Positions 9,192 through 17,151 are shown, counted from the first letter of the stretch. The stretch: 64,000 nucleotides of DNA from Couchioplanes azureus (GCF_014648355.1 NZ_BMQY01000001.1:1194233-1258232); one strand, 5' to 3'. A program made the numbers and translations. Notes: generated by a model not told the origin, from the sequence alone.

Positions 9192-9307
9192 CGGTCCACT
9201 GCGCTGCGTGACAATCCCCTTCCCGATGCACGTCCCTTCGAGCGACAGGGCTGAATTCGATCGGCTCCTGGCGCTAGGCTGACCATTGCGGATCTCGTCC
9301 CGCGGAC

Positions 9308-9384
9308 GGGATCCCCCCGGCCCTGCCGTGGCCGGGATCCCCCGGCCCTACCGTGGCCGGGATCGGTCCGGCCCCGCAACGGCC
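9308..9384. repeat. Three tandem 25-26-bp GC-rich repeats
   Basis: Units 9308-9333, 9334-9358 and 9359-9384 each start with GGGATC and end with GGCC. The first two differ by one deletion and one substitution; the third is diverged. Inside them GGGATCCCCC and CCGG segments can fold. They lie in the 234-bp spacer just before the methyltransferase ribosome site. Confidence 0.7.
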
Positions 9385-9425
9385 GGAAGACCGGCCAGGG
9401 GTGGCCTGATCAGGAGGCGGTCGAC

Positions 9426-10253
9426 GTGACGCAGGACGGCGAGGCACCGACACCGGCCGAGGTGGCGCCGCCGGGGGTCAACCCCAACGTGCCGCACTCG
9501 GCCCGCATCTACGACTACTGGCTGGGCGGCAAGGACAACTTCGCGGTCGACCGGGCGGTCGGCGAGGCGATGATGAAGGCCATCCCCGGCATGCGCTACA
9601 TGGCCGGCGAGAACCGCAAGTTCGTCCACCGCGCGGCCCGCGACCTGGTCGCCAAGGAAGGCATCCGGCAGTTCCTCGACATCGGCACCGGCATTCCGAC
9701 CCGGCCCAACCTGCACGAGATCGCCCAGCAGATCGCCCCGGAGACCCGGGTGGTCTACGTGGACAACGACCCGATCGTGCTGGTCCACGCCCGGGCCCTG
9801 ATGATCAGCAGCGAGGAGGGCCGCTCCGAGTACATCTCGGCGGACATCCACCAGCCGCAGGACATCCTCACCGACCCGGTCCTGCTGGAGACCCTCGACC
9901 TGACCCGGCCGGTGGGCCTCACCCTGATCGCCATCCTGATGCTGCTGGCGGACGAGGACGACCCGTGGTCGCTGGTGGCGCAGCTCCGCGACGCCATGCC
10001 GTCGGGCAGCATTCTGGCCCTCACCCACCCGACCGCCGACTTCAACCCGGCCGAGGTCGACCAGGCGGTGGCGGCCGCGACGGGCGCGGGCATGACGCTC
10101 GTGCCCCGCACGAAGGAGCAGGTCGCCCGCTTCTTCGGCGACTGGGAGCTGCTGGAGCCGGGCCTGGTGCCGGTGTCGGGATGGCGGCCCGACAGCCCGG
10201 TGGAGAACCCTGAGGCGGCCTACTACTGGGCGGGCGTGGCCCGCAAGCCCTGA
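9426..10253 (+). CDS. SAM-dependent methyltransferase, Methyltransf_19 type
   Basis: 275 residues. The sequence belongs to the large actinobacterial family also known as DUF574. It has the diagnostic PHSARIYDYWLGGKDNFAVD near the N-terminus, then FLDIGTGIPT (SAM-binding motif I), VVYVDNDPIV (acidic residue after strand 2) and a C-terminal YYWAGVARK. The methyl acceptor is unknown for most members, and many copies sit beside XRE/DUF397 regulators, as here. AGGAGG ends 8 bases before the GTG start. It appears to be a single-gene unit. Confidence 0.9.
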   Translation: MTQDGEAPTPAEVAPPGVNPNVPHSARIYDYWLGGKDNFAVDRAVGEAMMKAIPGMRYMAGENRKFVHRAARDLVAKEGIRQFLDIGTGIPTRPNLHEIAQQIAPETRVVYVDNDPIVLVHARALMISSEEGRSEYISADIHQPQDILTDPVLLETLDLTRPVGLTLIAILMLLADEDDPWSLVAQLRDAMPSGSILALTHPTADFNPAEVDQAVAAATGAGMTLVPRTKEQVARFFGDWELLEPGLVPVSGWRPDSPVENPEAAYYWAGVARKP

Positions 10254-10272
10254 CAAGTCCGACACTTCGCCG

Positions 10273-10298
10273 GCCCCCGCCGCTCCGGCCGCGGGGGC
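10273..10298 (+). terminator. Hairpin after the methyltransferase gene
   Basis: GCCCCCGC (10273-10280) pairs with GCGGGGGC (10291-10298) across a 10-nt loop, 20 bases after the stop. Confidence 0.55.
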
Positions 10299-10757
10299 GA
10301 CCGGCTTCCGCTTCCGGCCGGCCCGGGGCAGCACCCGCTCATGCTCCGGGCACCTCGCGTTCACGGCCGGGCCCCGGGGGCAACACTTCCCGCCCAACGC
10401 CGGAATTCATCGCCGGTGCCATCCGATCCGGTTCGGTTCGGATGCCGGGGCGTTTGCGCCAGCCCGCGTGCGGCTGGCGCCCGAGTCCCTTGAAGACTCG
10501 ACACACTCCCTGTGGCCAGACCATCTTTGCCGGGCATGGGCCGGCTGTGGCCGTCGCTCCCCATTGCCCAGACCGGCCGCTTCAGGTGGAACAGTTCGGC
10601 GCGGGCCGCGGAGACATCCGGCCGGCCGAGCGATCCAGCACGGGGGGACCGGACCGCCCGGCCGGGATCCGGGCAGCGCGCCCCGCATCGGAGCGCGCGA
10701 CGAGCGGGGCGGCAAAGCCCGCTCTATCCATATGACGTGGTGAACTGCCGCCGCGGA
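10299..10757. other. Stretch without a recognisable gene
   Basis: About 460 bp. Short frames exist on both strands, but none has a convincing ribosome site plus protein-like composition. Composition is somewhat lower in GC around 10430-10530. No repeat or RNA gene was recognised. Confidence 0.6.
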
Positions 10758-10991
10758 TCAGCGGGAGTCGTCGCCGGGGCCGGACGGCGGGCTCCCGTCC
10801 CTGCGGATCAGCGCGTAGCGGACCCCGCCGAACCGGTGGCTCACCGTCGTGGCTCGTGTCGTCGCGGCCGCCATGCAGTCCGGGGGCCGTTCGTCGCGGT
10901 AGACGAGGGCCGGATTGCCACGGCGCGGGAGGTCCGCGCCGTCCGGGTCGACGGGGTCGAAGGGCTCGGGGCCGATGTTCGGTACCGCCAT
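10758..10991 (-). CDS. Small protein of unknown function near the DUF397 locus
   Basis: 77 residues from the ATG at 10991, supported by GGGAGG about 8 bases upstream. It is acidic and Pro-rich at the N-terminus (MAVPNIGPEPFDPVDPDGAD), followed by NPALVYRDERPPDCMAAATT and a basic YALIRRDG. The central block resembles DPVWVYRDGWRAGVIEAAS of the protein at 12737, which hints at a shared small fold. No known domain is recognised. It is divergent from the DUF397 gene; the promoter copy at 11117-11165 lies between them. An overlapping plus-strand frame is also open, so moderate caution applies. Confidence 0.55.
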   Translation of the reverse strand: MAVPNIGPEPFDPVDPDGADLPRRGNPALVYRDERPPDCMAAATTRATTVSHRFGGVRYALIRRDGSPPSGPGDDSR

Positions 10992-11116
10992 GGGATTTCC
11001 CTCCCGCTCGGACGCTCCCGCCAGAGAGCCTTGCGCCGTGGGCCCTGACGGCATTTCCGCCACCGGCCCCGTAGGTGTCACCCTCCGTAACCCGAACTGC
11101 TGTGGGGTACGTGCGT

Positions 11117-11165
11117 TATCATGCTCACAATCACGTGAGAACGCAAGGCCGAATGCACGTGCATC
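11117..11165 (+). promoter_or_regulatory. Promoter/operator copy A upstream of the DUF397 gene
   Basis: TATCATGCTC (11117-11126) and a 24-base block at 11142-11165 recur exactly, same order and spacing, upstream of the XRE gene on the other strand (12559-12607). The block contains the perfect 12-bp palindrome ATGCACGTGCAT (11153-11164). Copy A ends 70 bp before the DUF397 ATG. It is likely a target of the adjacent XRE regulator. Confidence 0.75.
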
Positions 11166-11235
11166 TGCACAGCAGGTAGCCGGCGTGACACACACTGCCG
11201 GTCCCGTACCGGTCTCACCGTTAGGGAGCAGGACA

Positions 11236-11472
11236 ATGACGCGCATTTTCAACGGTATGCCCGCCGGGCAGCTGCAGGGCGTGACCTGGCGAAAGAGCGG
11301 CCGCAGCAACCCCAGCGGCAACTGCGTGGAGTGCGCCACGCTGCCGGACGGGAGCATCGCGATGCGAAACTCCCGCGACCCCGAGGGCCCCGCCCTCATC
11401 TACACGCCGGCCGAGATCGAGGCGTTCCTCGGCGGCGTCCGCGACGGAGACTTCGACCACCTGCTCGGGTGA
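11236..11472 (+). CDS. DUF397 protein
   Basis: 78 residues from the ATG at 11236, with a GGGAG site upstream. The DUF397 core is clear: LQGVTWRKSGRSNPSGNCVE, then ATLPDGSIAMRNSRDPEGPAL, then a C-terminal YTPAEIEAFLGGVRDGDFD. These small proteins are found almost only in actinobacteria, usually beside an XRE/DUF5753 regulator, and several pairs affect development or secondary metabolism, reportedly as partner or antagonist of the regulator. Here the regulator gene converges on it from the right, and the two have matching promoters, which supports joint control. Confidence 0.93.
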   Translation: MTRIFNGMPAGQLQGVTWRKSGRSNPSGNCVECATLPDGSIAMRNSRDPEGPALIYTPAEIEAFLGGVRDGDFDHLLG

Positions 11473-11483
11473 ATCGTTTCCGC

Positions 11484-11504
11484 CTTCCGGGTGACGCCCG
11501 GAAG
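11484..11504. terminator. Hairpin between the DUF397 and XRE genes
   Basis: CTTCCGGG (11484-11491) pairs with CCCGGAAG (11497-11504) around TGACG. It lies between two convergent stops and can serve either strand. Confidence 0.6.
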
Positions 11505-11540
11505 AACTAGCTACACAGAGTGAAGAACCGGACCCGCAGC

Positions 11541-12431
11541 TCAGCCGAGCCGGCCGACCTCGTGCAACAGCTTGCCGAGGATGTCCGGGGTGTGGTTCGG
11601 CGGCTCGGCGTCGATGCACACGCGCTCCATGGCGATCGCGTAGTGGTCGACGTCGTCCCGCTTGTCCAGGTAGATGGCGCTGGTGAGCTGCTCGACGAAG
11701 ACCACGTCGGGCAGCTCCGGCTCCGGGAACCGCAGGATCGCGAACGGTCCGCCCGCCGCGGCGTGCCCGCCCGCGTGGAACGGGATGATCTGCAGCCGTA
11801 CGTTGGGCCGCTTCGACGCCTCGATGAGCGCCTCGATCTGCCCGCGCATGACGTCCACCCCGCCGATCGGCCGGCGCAGCACCGCCTCGTCGATGACCGC
11901 CCACAGCTGCGGCGGGTCGGCGCGGTCGAGCACCTGCTGGCGCTGGCGGCGCAGCTCCACCCGGCGGTCGATCTCGGCGGGCGTGGCGCCCGCGTGCCCG
12001 AGCATGATCACGGCTCGTGCGTACTCCGGCGTCTGGAGCAGGCCCGGGACGAACTGGATCTCGTACGTCCGGATCAGCGTCGCGGCCGCCTCGAGGCCGA
12101 GGTACGACTGGAACCACGACGGCATGATGTCCCCGTAGTGGTGCCACCAGCCGGGGTTGTTCGCCTGCCGGGCCAGGCCGAGCAGCGCCTCGCGCTCCGC
12201 GGGGTCGTCCACGCCGTAGAGGCTGAGCAGGTCGGCGACGTCGCGCTCCTTGAAGCTCACCCGGCCGAGCTCCATGCGGCTGATCTTCGAGCCGGAAGCG
12301 CGGATCTCGTAGCCGGCGTCCTCGCGGGTGATGCCCTTGGTCTCGCGGAGCCGGCGGAGCTGGGCGCCGAGCAAGATGCGCAGCACGGTGGGGCCGCTGT
12401 TCGGCGCCTCCTCCTGCGAACCCGTGCTCAC
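11541..12431 (-). CDS. XRE-family regulator with DUF5753 domain
   Basis: 296 residues from the GTG at 12431, chosen because AGGAG stands 6 bases upstream. Residues about 20-75 form the XRE helix-turn-helix (LRRLRETKGITREDAGYEIR, SGSKISRMELGR). The rest matches DUF5753, the ligand- or partner-sensing domain normal in this actinobacterial family (IQFVPGLLQTPEYARAV; DEAVLRRPIGG; PFHAGGHAAAGGPFAILRF). It should bind DNA and probably its own promoter (12557-12607) as well as that of the DUF397 gene. Pairs of this kind are linked to sporulation and antibiotic control in Streptomyces; the signal here is unknown. Confidence 0.93.
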   Translation of the reverse strand: MSTGSQEEAPNSGPTVLRILLGAQLRRLRETKGITREDAGYEIRASGSKISRMELGRVSFKERDVADLLSLYGVDDPAEREALLGLARQANNPGWWHHYGDIMPSWFQSYLGLEAAATLIRTYEIQFVPGLLQTPEYARAVIMLGHAGATPAEIDRRVELRRQRQQVLDRADPPQLWAVIDEAVLRRPIGGVDVMRGQIEALIEASKRPNVRLQIIPFHAGGHAAAGGPFAILRFPEPELPDVVFVEQLTSAIYLDKRDDVDHYAIAMERVCIDAEPPNHTPDILGKLLHEVGRLG

Positions 12432-12556
12432 GTCACTCCTGTCCCGATTCGTTCCGGAAATCTGCAAGTTGCAGATTCATCGCCATGCGCATCCTACGGG
12501 CGAGGTCGCCGCGCCGAAAACCGCACGTTCGGCCCCGCGGGCCGAGACGCACGTTG

Positions 12557-12607
12557 CGGATGCACGTGCATTCGGCCTTGCGAACGCACTTGATCCCGAG
12601 CATGATA
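12557..12607 (-). promoter_or_regulatory. Promoter/operator copy B upstream of the XRE gene
   Basis: On the minus strand this reads TATCATGCTC, a 15-base partly conserved spacer and the same 24-base block as copy A, including the palindrome ATGCACGTGCAT (12560-12571). The orientation toward the gene is the same as for copy A. It ends about 130 bp before the XRE start. The shared sequence suggests autoregulation plus control of the DUF397 gene. Confidence 0.75.
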
Positions 12608-12736
12608 TCTGACAGGCGGTCGCTTCGCCGCTGACACAGCGTGTTGAAAAGTATGTCCTTTTCGACTGTCAGGGGCAGGGCGACGCCGAGGGACGCCCCG
12701 ACGATCGAGTCATTTCCGGGACCCAGGAGGCTCTCG

Positions 12737-13063
12737 ATGTCGACTCCGACCATCGCGCCACCGCACCGAGACCCGGCGGACGTGGCCCCCGCCGACAGCT
12801 ACCACAAGGCCGACCCGGTCTGGGTCTACCGCGACGGGTGGCGCGCGGGCGTCATCGAGGCCGCGTCGCCGCTGGCGGTCACCGTCACCTACCGGCCGGG
12901 CACCCACGTCGGGACCGGCGTGGACACCTTCACCGCCTCGTACGTGACGTACCGCGCCGACGCGGATCCCGCCCTGGACAACCGCCAGGAGAACGCCCTC
13001 GCCCACCGCCGCCCCCGCCCCAGCGGAGACGGCGCGACCGTGCCGAGCGGCCCGCCCCGATGA
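12737..13063 (+). CDS. Small conserved-looking protein, function unknown
   Basis: 108 residues from the ATG at 12737, with AGGAGG 6 bases upstream. After a Pro/Asp-rich start, residues about 30-80 look like a small beta domain (DPVWVYRDGWRAGVIEAAS, then AVTVTYRPGTH, then DTFTASYVTYRADADP), reminiscent of an SH3/Tudor-like barrel. The C-terminus is basic and disordered. It overlaps the next gene by 4 bp (ATGA) and is 306 bp from the divergent XRE start. The central strand pattern resembles that of the 77-residue protein at 10758-10991. Confidence 0.75.
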   Translation: MSTPTIAPPHRDPADVAPADSYHKADPVWVYRDGWRAGVIEAASPLAVTVTYRPGTHVGTGVDTFTASYVTYRADADPALDNRQENALAHRRPRPSGDGATVPSGPPR

Positions 13064-13263
13064 CCGGGGCGATAACCCTCTCCGCGCTCGTGGGACTCGC
13101 CAGCCTGCTCGCCGGGGTGGCACTGGGCTGGTATCTGCGCCGTACCAACGACTGGTGTCCACACTGCGGCGAGCAGCTCGCCTGCGACGCCTGCGGCAGC
13201 AAGGCCGCCTGGCCCCGCCGCCGCGAACCCGAGCTCAGCCTCGACAGAAGCTGGGGTCCGTAG
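13060..13263 (+). CDS. Small membrane protein with two Cys-x2-Cys knuckles
   Basis: 67 residues from the ATG at 13060, overlapping the previous stop. One transmembrane helix (LSALVGLASLLAGVALGWYL) is followed by RRTNDWCPHCGEQLACDACG, a likely zinc ribbon, and a short Arg-rich tail. Translational coupling ties it to the 12737 protein. A radical SAM gene begins 30 bp downstream. The function is unknown; a membrane-anchored adaptor is one possibility (inference). Confidence 0.7.
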   Translation: MTGAITLSALVGLASLLAGVALGWYLRRTNDWCPHCGEQLACDACGSKAAWPRRREPELSLDRSWGP

Positions 13264-13293
13264 GCAGTTCGCGAGGTAGGGCAGACTTGACGG

Positions 13294-14427
13294 GTGCAGG
13301 CCTTCCGCGAGTTCGTCCTGAAGGTGCACCAGCGGTGCAATCTCGCCTGCGACTACTGCTACGTCTACGAGCTCGCCGACCAGAGCTGGCGTGACCGACC
13401 CGCAGCGATGGACCGTACCGTATGGCAGGCGGCCGCTCGCCGCATCGCGGCACACGCGCGCGCCCACGATCTGCCGGCCGTCGACATCGTCCTGCACGGC
13501 GGCGAACCGCTGCTGGCCGGACAGTCCGCCCTGGTCACCCTGATCACCGACGTCCGGGCCGCGGTGCCGGGCGCCCGGTTCAGCACGCAGACCAACGGTG
13601 CCCTGCTCGACGCGCCGATGCTGGCCGCGCTCGGCGCCCACGGAGTGCGCATCGGCGTCAGCCTCGACGGCCCGCCCGAGCACCACGACCGGCACCGCAG
13701 GCACCGCGACGGCCGGGGCAGTCACCTGCTCGCCGCCCGGGCGCTGCGACTGCTCGCCGGGCATCCGTCGTACGCGGGAATCCTCTGCACGATCGATCCC
13801 GCGACCGACCCGGTGGCCGTCTACGAGTCCCTGCTGACCTACCACCCGCCCGCGATCGACCTGCTGCTGCCGCACGCCAACTGGGCGAATCCGCCCGGCC
13901 CCGGCTACGCGCAATGGCTGATCGCCGTCTTCGACCGCTGGTACGACGCCCCGCGGCGGGAGACCGGCATCCGCCTCTTCGAGGAGCTGATCAGCCTCGT
14001 GCTCGGCGGCCCGAGCCGCTCCGACCAGGTCGGCCTGAGCCCGGTGGGGGTCGCGGTGATCGAGTCCGACGGCACGATCGAACAGGGCGACTCGCTGAAG
14101 TCCGCGTACCCGGGCGCGGCGGCCACCGGCCTCACCGTCTTCGACCACGACCTCGACGCGGCCGCCCGCCACCCGGGCATCGTCGCGCGCCAGTCGGGAC
14201 GGGCCGCGCTGGCCGAATCCTGCCTGGCGTGCCCGGTCCACGACATCTGCGGCGGCGGGCACTACGCCCATCGCTGGCGGCCGGGCGGCGGCTTCCGCAA
14301 CCCGTCGGTCTACTGCGCGCAGCTGCGCCGGCTCATCGACCACATCGGCGCCCGGGTGGCCGCGGACCTCGCCACCCGCTCCGCCGGGCGGGCGACCGCG
14401 GACCTCGCAGGGGGTGTTCGGCCATGA
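13294..14427 (+). CDS. Radical SAM/SPASM protein, FxsB-like
   Basis: 377 residues. The iron-sulfur motif CNLACDYCYVY (CxxxCxxC) stands near residue 15, HGGEPLLAG follows, and the C-terminal SPASM-type cluster region is CLACPVHDICGGGHYAHRW with a later FRNPSVYCAQLRRL. This layout is that of peptide-modifying radical SAM enzymes such as the FxsB group. No precursor ending in the FxSxx signature was found nearby, so the substrate is unknown. The start is a GTG at 13294; there is no ribosome site, but a TAGGGC hexamer about 12 bases upstream fits a leaderless transcript. It overlaps the EVE-like gene by 4 bp. Confidence 0.88.
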   Translation: MQAFREFVLKVHQRCNLACDYCYVYELADQSWRDRPAAMDRTVWQAAARRIAAHARAHDLPAVDIVLHGGEPLLAGQSALVTLITDVRAAVPGARFSTQTNGALLDAPMLAALGAHGVRIGVSLDGPPEHHDRHRRHRDGRGSHLLAARALRLLAGHPSYAGILCTIDPATDPVAVYESLLTYHPPAIDLLLPHANWANPPGPGYAQWLIAVFDRWYDAPRRETGIRLFEELISLVLGGPSRSDQVGLSPVGVAVIESDGTIEQGDSLKSAYPGAAATGLTVFDHDLDAAARHPGIVARQSGRAALAESCLACPVHDICGGGHYAHRWRPGGGFRNPSVYCAQLRRLIDHIGARVAADLATRSAGRATADLAGGVRP

Positions 14428-14897
14428 CCACGTTCGTACTGATCTGGGACGGAAGCGACACCGGATATCCGCCGGCCAACCACCGGGCCGACATAGCGGC
14501 CACGGCCGCGGGCGAGACGGTCCGGGGCCGGTGGAGCTCCGGCTCCCGCAGATCGGGTACGGCGCCCGGCGACCGCGTCTACCTGCTGCGCCAGCGGACG
14601 AGCCGGGGCATCGTCGCCAGCGGGCGCCTCACCGACGGCATCATCGTCCCGGGCCCGCACTGGACCGGCGACCCCAGGCGGGCCACCCACTACCTCGAGG
14701 TGTGCTGGGACCGCGTCCTGCCGGTCGCCGACCGCCTGCCGCTCGACGACCTGCGCCACGAGGTGCCGGGGCACGACTGGAACCACATCTTCGCCTCCGG
14801 CCAGCGGGTGCGGCCGCCCTCCGACGCGGCGCTGGACCGGGTGTGGGCCCGCCACCTGCGCGACGTCGACGACCTCAGCGCCAGCGGTCGCCGGTGA
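14424..14897 (+). CDS. Stand-alone EVE/PUA-like domain protein
   Basis: 157 residues from the ATG at 14424, coupled by ATGA to the radical SAM gene. The sequence matches the N-terminal EVE-type domain that in actinobacteria is usually fused to an HNH nuclease: TTFVLIWDGSD, GETVRGRWSSGSR, PGDRVYLLRQRTSRGIVASG, then GPHWTGDP and WNHIFASGQRVRPP. EVE/PUA folds bind modified bases in DNA or RNA. No nuclease domain follows here, and the protein ends just after the reader domain. Its pairing with a radical SAM enzyme is unusual. It overlaps the convergent purC end by 23 bp. Confidence 0.75.
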   Translation: MTTFVLIWDGSDTGYPPANHRADIAATAAGETVRGRWSSGSRRSGTAPGDRVYLLRQRTSRGIVASGRLTDGIIVPGPHWTGDPRRATHYLEVCWDRVLPVADRLPLDDLRHEVPGHDWNHIFASGQRVRPPSDAALDRVWARHLRDVDDLSASGRR

Positions 14898-15708
14898 GGC
14901 GCTCGTACACCTCGACGTAGCGGTTGCGGGTGGCCTCGACGACGTCGGCGGGGATCTCCGGTCCCGGTGCCGTCCGGTCCCAGTCGGACTTCGCCGACCA
15001 GTCCCGCAGGAACTGCTTGTCGAGATACCGCTGCGTGCCGCCGGGCCGCCACTCGTCGGCCGCCCAGAACCGCGACGAGTCCGGCGTCAGCAGCTCGTCC
15101 CCGAGCTTCAGCACGCCGCCCGAGAACCCGAGCTCGATCTTGGTGTCCGCGATGAGAATCCCGTTCCGCGCCGCGATCTCCGACCCCCGCCGGTACACCT
15201 CCAGCGTGATCCGCCGCAGCTCGGCGGCGACGTCGGCGCCGACGGCCCGCTCGACGTCCTGGTACGTCATGGGCTCGTCGTGCCCCGCACCCGGCGCCAC
15301 CTTCGTGCTCGGCGTGAAGATCGGCTCAGGCAGCCGCGACCCCTCGATCAGCCCGGGCGGCAGCGCCACACCCGACACGGCGCCGTCCCGCCCGTAGTCC
15401 TTGAGCCCGGAGCCGGCCAGATAGCCGCGAGCGATGCACTCCACCATGACCATCTCGAGCCGCTCGCACCGCACCGCGCGCCCGGCCCACTCGGCCGGCA
15501 CGTCGGTCGCCGACACGATGTGGTTCGGCACAAGGTCGGCAAGCTGCTCGAACCACCACAGCGACAGCTGCGTGAGGATCTTGCCCTTGTCGGGGATGGC
15601 GGTGGGCAGCACCACGTCATAGATGGAGACGCGATCCGAGGCGACGAGCAGGATGTCGTCCCCGTCGGCGTAGACGTCCCTGACCTTGCCCGAGTGCAAC
15701 AGCTCCAC
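14875..15708 (-). CDS. purC: SAICAR synthase (purine biosynthesis)
   Basis: Phosphoribosylaminoimidazole-succinocarboxamide synthase, 277 residues from the GTG at 15708. It catalyses ATP-dependent ligation of aspartate to CAIR in de novo purine synthesis. Characteristic segments are ELLHSGKVRDVYADGDD, VASDRVSIYDVVLPTAIPDK, MVMVECIARGYLAGSG, the SAICAR motif near EPIFTPSTKV, and ADTKIELGF. Length is normal for bacteria. A longer in-frame start up to 15753 is possible but adds residues not seen in the family. It is a single gene preceded by the hairpin at 15790-15818. Confidence 0.95.
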   Translation of the reverse strand: MELLHSGKVRDVYADGDDILLVASDRVSIYDVVLPTAIPDKGKILTQLSLWWFEQLADLVPNHIVSATDVPAEWAGRAVRCERLEMVMVECIARGYLAGSGLKDYGRDGAVSGVALPPGLIEGSRLPEPIFTPSTKVAPGAGHDEPMTYQDVERAVGADVAAELRRITLEVYRRGSEIAARNGILIADTKIELGFSGGVLKLGDELLTPDSSRFWAADEWRPGGTQRYLDKQFLRDWSAKSDWDRTAPGPEIPADVVEATRNRYVEVYERLTGDRWR

Positions 15709-15789
15709 GTGTTCCCCCAGCACCGAGTCCACCGAACGCGCCCACGGTATCCGACGCCCGCGGGCCCGCCCCGGACCGGGCCGCATGGA

Positions 15790-15818
15790 CCCGGACCGGC
15801 GCAAGGAGCCGGTCCGGG
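15790..15818 (-). terminator. Perfect 11-bp hairpin after the MFS gene
   Basis: CCCGGACCGGC (15790-15800) pairs with GCCGGTCCGGG (15808-15818) around a 7-nt loop. A second palindrome, GGACGGGCCCGTCC, lies at 15836-15849. They separate the MFS gene from purC, which is read in the same direction. Confidence 0.65.
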
Positions 15819-15868
15819 AGCTGCGGTCCCGGCGGGACGGGCCCGTCCGAGCTGGCCGGGCCGGTCGC

Positions 15869-17125
15869 TCAGGCGAGCTGGTCGGCCGTGCGGCGGCCGA
15901 TCATCGGCATGGCCGCGACCAACGTACGGACCGACACCGACCGCCCCTTGAGCCGGGCGAGCGCATACCCGCCCGCGACCGCCGCCACCGAGGTGACCAC
16001 GCCGGCCAGGACCAGCGCGCCCCGGGCGCCCAGTGCGTCGCACAGCCAGCCGATCATCGGCGCGCCGACGATGCCGGAGAGGGAGGAGACCACGCCGAGG
16101 GTGGCCAGCATGCGGCCGCGCATGTCCTCGCGGGTGTCGAGCTGGACGCGGGTCGAGATCACCGTGTCGAAGATGACCGCGCCGGCGGCGATCGGGAGGA
16201 TGAGGGCCGCGAAGCCGAGCACGTTGGGGGCCAGGCCCGCGCAGAGCTGGAGCAGGCTGATCGTCAGGCCCGAGGCGAGCAGGACGCGCAGCGTGGAGCG
16301 GCCGCTGCCGGCGAGCAGCAGACCGCCGGCGACCGCGCCCACCGCGAAGATCGTCGACAGCAGGCCGTACGACGCCGAGCCGCCGTGCAGCGGGCCGGCC
16401 ACCATCGCGGCCATGGTGACCTGGTAGTTGCGGCCCAGGGAGCCGAGGACGAAGGACAGCGCCAGGATCACCAGCACGACCGGTTGGCCGGCCAGGTAGC
16501 GCAGGCCCGCCCGGACGCCGCCCTCTCCCGGGGGCGAGGCGGCCAGGACGCGCATCGATCCGGTACGCATGACGGCGAGCGCCGCGATGACCACCAGGTA
16601 GGTGGCCGCGTTGATCGCGAAGAGCGAGGCGGCGCCGGTGACGCCGACCAGGATGCCGCCGAGGGACATGCCCAGGATGCGACCGGCCGAGCTGAGCACG
16701 GAGCCCAGCGCCAGCGCGGAGCCCAGCGCCGACGGCGGCACCAGGGCCGAGCCGAAGCGGCCCAGGCAGGGGCCCTCGACCGAGCTGATCATGCCGGAGG
16801 CGAGGGCCACCGCGTAGATGGGCCAGAGCCGGCCGGGCTCGGCCACGAGGGCCAGGGCGAGCAGCGCGCGTACGGCCTGGAAGACGATCAGCGCCGGCCG
16901 GGCCGGGAGGCGGTCGGCCAGGGCACCGCCCCAGCCGCCCAGCAGCAGGACGGGCAGCGCCTGCAGCATGACGACGACGCCCATGGTGGCGGCCGAGCCG
17001 GTCGCCGAGAGAACCAGCCAGTTGAGCCCCAGCACCTGCATCCACGTGCCGGCCACCGAGACCAGGTCGGCGGCGGCCCAGAGCCGGTAGTTGCGCTCTC
17101 GGAGCGGTGCGAACATCGGAGCCAC
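15869..17125 (-). CDS. MFS transporter, enterobactin-exporter (ENTS) type
   Basis: 418 residues with about 12 hydrophobic helices. The opening FAPLRERNYRLWAAADLVSV is typical of the MFS_3/ENTS-like group, as is LGGWGGALADRLPARPALIV (motif A region). Substrates of this group range from siderophores to drugs and cannot be assigned. The start is the GTG at 17125 (an ATG three codons in is possible). It is preceded by a terminator for the chemoreceptor gene, so it is probably transcribed on its own. Confidence 0.88.
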   Translation of the reverse strand: MAPMFAPLRERNYRLWAAADLVSVAGTWMQVLGLNWLVLSATGSAATMGVVVMLQALPVLLLGGWGGALADRLPARPALIVFQAVRALLALALVAEPGRLWPIYAVALASGMISSVEGPCLGRFGSALVPPSALGSALALGSVLSSAGRILGMSLGGILVGVTGAASLFAINAATYLVVIAALAVMRTGSMRVLAASPPGEGGVRAGLRYLAGQPVVLVILALSFVLGSLGRNYQVTMAAMVAGPLHGGSASYGLLSTIFAVGAVAGGLLLAGSGRSTLRVLLASGLTISLLQLCAGLAPNVLGFAALILPIAAGAVIFDTVISTRVQLDTREDMRGRMLATLGVVSSLSGIVGAPMIGWLCDALGARGALVLAGVVTSVAAVAGGYALARLKGRSVSVRTLVAAMPMIGRRTADQLA

Positions 17126-17151
17126 GGTGGCGGCACCCCCAGACAGGAAAA

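Noticed and set aside
10915..11235. Plus-strand frame running into the DUF397 gene
   Set aside because: The DUF397 ATG at 11236 has its own ribosome site, and the upstream part is antisense to the small gene at 10758-10991 and crosses the promoter copy.
13294..14427. FxSxx-type RiPP precursor next to the radical SAM gene
   Set aside because: The ends of the neighbouring small proteins (SGPPR, RSWGP, DHLLG, GDDSR) do not show the FxSxx signature, so no precursor can be named.
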